A DNA stretch of 7,822 nucleotides from positions 1 to 7,822 of the forward strand of contig DMCD01000083.1 of NCBI GenBank assembly GCA_003445895.1. The letters run 5' to 3'. Positions 6,849-7,822 of the stretch are shown here, in pieces; the stretch's first letter is position 1; each line of letters opens with the position of its first letter. Below the pieces are notes generated by a model, which worked only from the letters and a program-made list of their open reading frames with translations, searched no databases and was not told where the DNA came from. This DNA is from Lachnoclostridium sp. (GTDB taxonomy: Bacteria; Bacillota; Clostridia; Lachnospirales; Lachnospiraceae). The position numbers were made by a program, and so were the translations under genes.

Positions 6849-6959
6849 GCGACTTTGTTGGAGTGACAGGTGAGATCCGCCCTGACGAAGGATTTATCCG
6901 GGACAGGGACCGGCCAGTACGGCGGTCTGCGGGGTGCGATTGAAGAAAGGAGAATTACT
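6849..6959 (+). promoter_or_regulatory. Candidate structured 5' leader of rpmJ
   Basis: This GC-rich stretch of about 110 bases lies between the predicted transcription start and rpmJ. Two small hairpins can be drawn by eye: AGATCC 6873-6878 with GGATTT 6890-6895 (one G-U), and GGACCG 6907-6912 with CGGTCT 6923-6928 (one G-U). It is also open in the rpmJ frame from a GTG at 6870 that has TTGGAG at 6858-6863 before it, so a 30-residue in-frame extension could in principle be read. No known riboswitch class was recognised. A role in autogenous control is inference only. Confidence 0.35.
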
Positions 6960-7073
6960 GTGAAAGTTAGAGCTTCAGTAAAACCGATTTGCGAAAAGTG
7001 CAAAATCATTAAAAGAAAAGGCAGTATCCGAGTAATCTGCGAAAACCCGAAACACAAACAAAGACAGGGCTGA
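6960..7073 (+). CDS. rpmJ: 50S ribosomal protein L36, zinc-ribbon type
   Basis: Encodes bL36, the smallest large-subunit protein, exactly 37 residues. It starts [14 protein letters not shown], and the zinc ligands are C11, C14, C27 and H32, the C+ form. The ending NPKHKQRQG is the family tail. The start GTG at 6960 has AAAGGAG at 6946-6952, 7 bases upstream. The reading frame stays open upstream to a GTG at 6870, which would give a 67-residue protein, but no known L36 has such an extension and the near SD favours the short form. The gene follows infA after 154 bases containing a promoter, and precedes rpsM by 94 bases. Confidence 0.97.
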   Translation: MKVRASVKPICEKCKIIKRKGSIRVICENPKHKQRQG

Positions 7074-7111
7074 TGCCGCGGCCCGCACCGGTGATCGCGG
7101 TGTATCATCGG
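7073..7111 (+). other. Candidate RNA pseudoknot or switch between rpmJ and rpsM
   Basis: CCGGTGAT at 7088-7095 pairs with ATCATCGG at 7104-7111 (8 pairs, one G-U), closing the 8-base loop CGCGGTGT at 7096-7103. Five loop bases, CGCGG at 7096-7100, are the exact complement of CCGCG at 7076-7080, just after the rpmJ stop; G-U, U-G and A-U pairs can extend this to 7073-7075 with 7101-7103. The two helices could coexist as an H-type pseudoknot or act as alternatives. The position, before rpsM, is that of the S4-bound pseudoknot leader of the E. coli alpha operon, but the sequence itself was not recognised. Confidence 0.45.
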
Positions 7112-7167
7112 ACGAATGCGGTAAAACAGTTAGTAGTTAAGTAAGCGTAATGGAGGTGTAACACACA

Positions 7168-7536
7168 ATGGCTCGTATTTCAGGTGTCGATTTACCAAGG
7201 GAGAAACGCGTCGAGATCGGCTTGACTTACATCTATGGAATCGGAAGAACCAGTTCTAACCGTATTCTCAAGGATGCAGGCGTTAACCCGGACACACGTG
7301 TGAAAGACCTTACCGATGACGAGGTTAAGAAAATCTCTGAAGTTATCGCTGAGACTCAGGTTGTAGAAGGTGACCTGAGAAGAGCAGTCGCTATGGATAT
7401 CAAGAGACTGCAGGAGATCGGCTGCTACAGAGGAATCCGTCACAGAAAGAGTCTTCCGTGCCGTGGTCAGAAGACCAAGACGAATGCCAGAACATGCAAG
7501 GGTCCGAGAAAGACTGTTGCGAATAAGAAGAAATAA
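7168..7536 (+). CDS. rpsM: 30S ribosomal protein S13
   Basis: Encodes uS13, 122 residues, in the 30S head, bridging to the 50S subunit and touching the P-site tRNA through its basic tail. The start [26 protein letters not shown] is typical, then the helix-two-turn-helix region and [23 protein letters not shown] at about 87-109, ending in a Lys-rich tail. Cysteines at 86, 98 and 110 stand out; many homologues have V or R at the last two places, but no metal site is implied. The ATG at 7168 follows TGGAGGTGT at 7151-7159. It opens the alpha-operon part of the cluster, with rpsK 96 bases further on. Confidence 0.98.
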   Translation: MARISGVDLPREKRVEIGLTYIYGIGRTSSNRILKDAGVNPDTRVKDLTDDEVKKISEVIAETQVVEGDLRRAVAMDIKRLQEIGCYRGIRHRKSLPCRGQKTKTNARTCKGPRKTVANKKK

Positions 7537-7632
7537 TTGACATTTTTCCTTATTCTGATTCTGACATTAATGTGGGATCTTGAAAAGAGATTTCAGTACA
7601 GTAGTTTAAAGAAGAAAGTAGGTTAGTTTAAA
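7537..7632 (+). other. AT-rich gap between rpsM and rpsK
   Basis: This 96-base stretch has no gene and is much richer in A and T than the genes around it. It holds a 10-base perfect palindrome ACATTAATGT at 7564-7573 and, right after the rpsM stop, TTGACA at 7537-7542 without a partner -10 box. The region before rpsK lacks a strong SD: the best match is AAGTAGGTT at 7616-7624. It may be an unstructured leader that helps ribosome access; nothing more specific can be supported. Confidence 0.4.
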
Positions 7633-7822
7633 ATGGCTAAAAAAGTGTCAACTTCCGCCAAAAAGGCAACGAAGAAGCGCGTGAAGAAAAACGTTGAACA
7701 CGGACAGGCTCACATTCAGTCTTCCTTTAACAATACCATTGTTACTCTGACTGATGCACAGGGCAACGCTCTTTCCTGGGCAAGCGCGGGCGGTCTCGGA
7801 TTTAAGGGTTCAAGGAAATCTA
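7633..7822 (+). CDS. rpsK: 30S ribosomal protein S11 (partial, 3' end missing)
   Basis: The first 63 codons of uS11 are present; the gene runs off the window end. S11 forms part of the 30S platform and contacts mRNA at the E site. The Lys-rich N-terminus ([20 protein letters not shown]) is followed by the conserved [21 protein letters not shown] and the [16 protein letters not shown] segment, which is the central family signature. The ATG at 7633 has only a weak upstream AAGTAGG, unlike every other gene here. The next genes expected in a Firmicute are rpsD, rpoA and rplQ. Confidence 0.96.
   Translation, partial: MAKKVSTSAKKATKKRVKKNVEHGQAHIQSSFNNTIVTLTDAQGNALSWASAGGLGFKGSRKS

Noticed and set aside
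6841..6873. Ten-codon frame from ATG 6841 ([10 protein letters not shown]) as a leader peptide
   Set aside because: The ATG overlaps the -10 box, so it would not be in the transcript from that promoter, and there is no SD before it.
7537..7565. Consensus -35 box TTGACA just after the rpsM stop
   Set aside because: No acceptable -10 box occurs 15-19 bases downstream; the best is TGACAT at 19 bases. Likely chance overlap with the stop-codon context.
7564..7573. Palindrome ACATTAATGT as an operator
   Set aside because: Ten bases in AT-rich sequence is short enough for chance, and no promoter sits next to it.

Overview
This window is an almost uninterrupted stretch of the conserved ribosomal-protein supercluster: the spc operon (end of rplN through secY), the adk-map-infA-rpmJ block, and the start of the alpha operon (rpsM, rpsK). 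All genes lie on the + strand. Gene order, the C+ zinc-ribbon forms of S14 and L36, the zinc-type (four-Cys) adenylate kinase, strong AGGAGG ribosome binding sites and the adk-map-infA-rpmJ linkage all point to a low-to-mid GC Firmicute. Protein details such as the L15 start MDLSNLRPA and the IF-1 start [11 protein letters not shown] suggest Clostridia, probably a Lachnospiraceae-like gut anaerobe. The family assignment is inference from remembered protein style, not from a search.

Layout: 1-44 is the last codons of rplN; 58-3757 holds rplX, rplE, rpsZ-type rpsN, rpsH, rplF, rplR, rpsE, rpmD and rplO; 3759-5078 is secY, one base after rplO; 5079-5162 is a gap with a strong stem-loop; 5163-6805 holds adk, map and infA; 6806-6959 is a gap with a good sigma-A-type promoter and a roughly 110-base leader; 6960-7073 is rpmJ; 7074-7167 is a gap with a possible RNA pseudoknot or switch; 7168-7536 is rpsM; 7537-7632 is an AT-rich gap; rpsK starts at 7633 and runs off the window. 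No stretch over 300 bases lacks a gene, and I see no tRNA, rRNA, mobile element, CRISPR or long repeat.

The genes form one growth-coupled unit: large- and small-subunit proteins, the SecY channel that docks translating ribosomes, adenylate kinase for nucleotide balance, the aminopeptidase that trims the N-terminal Met of new proteins, and initiation factor IF-1. Most genes are spaced by 5-40 bases with Shine-Dalgarno sequences (SD) that overlap or abut the previous stop, consistent with coupled translation. The real interest lies in the four longer gaps (1574-1646, 5079-5162, 6806-6959, 7074-7167), which carry structure not needed for the genes themselves. I found no convincing sign of an undescribed multi-gene system here; the candidates are RNA-level regulatory elements, a TTG-started infA, and an unusual loop in map.
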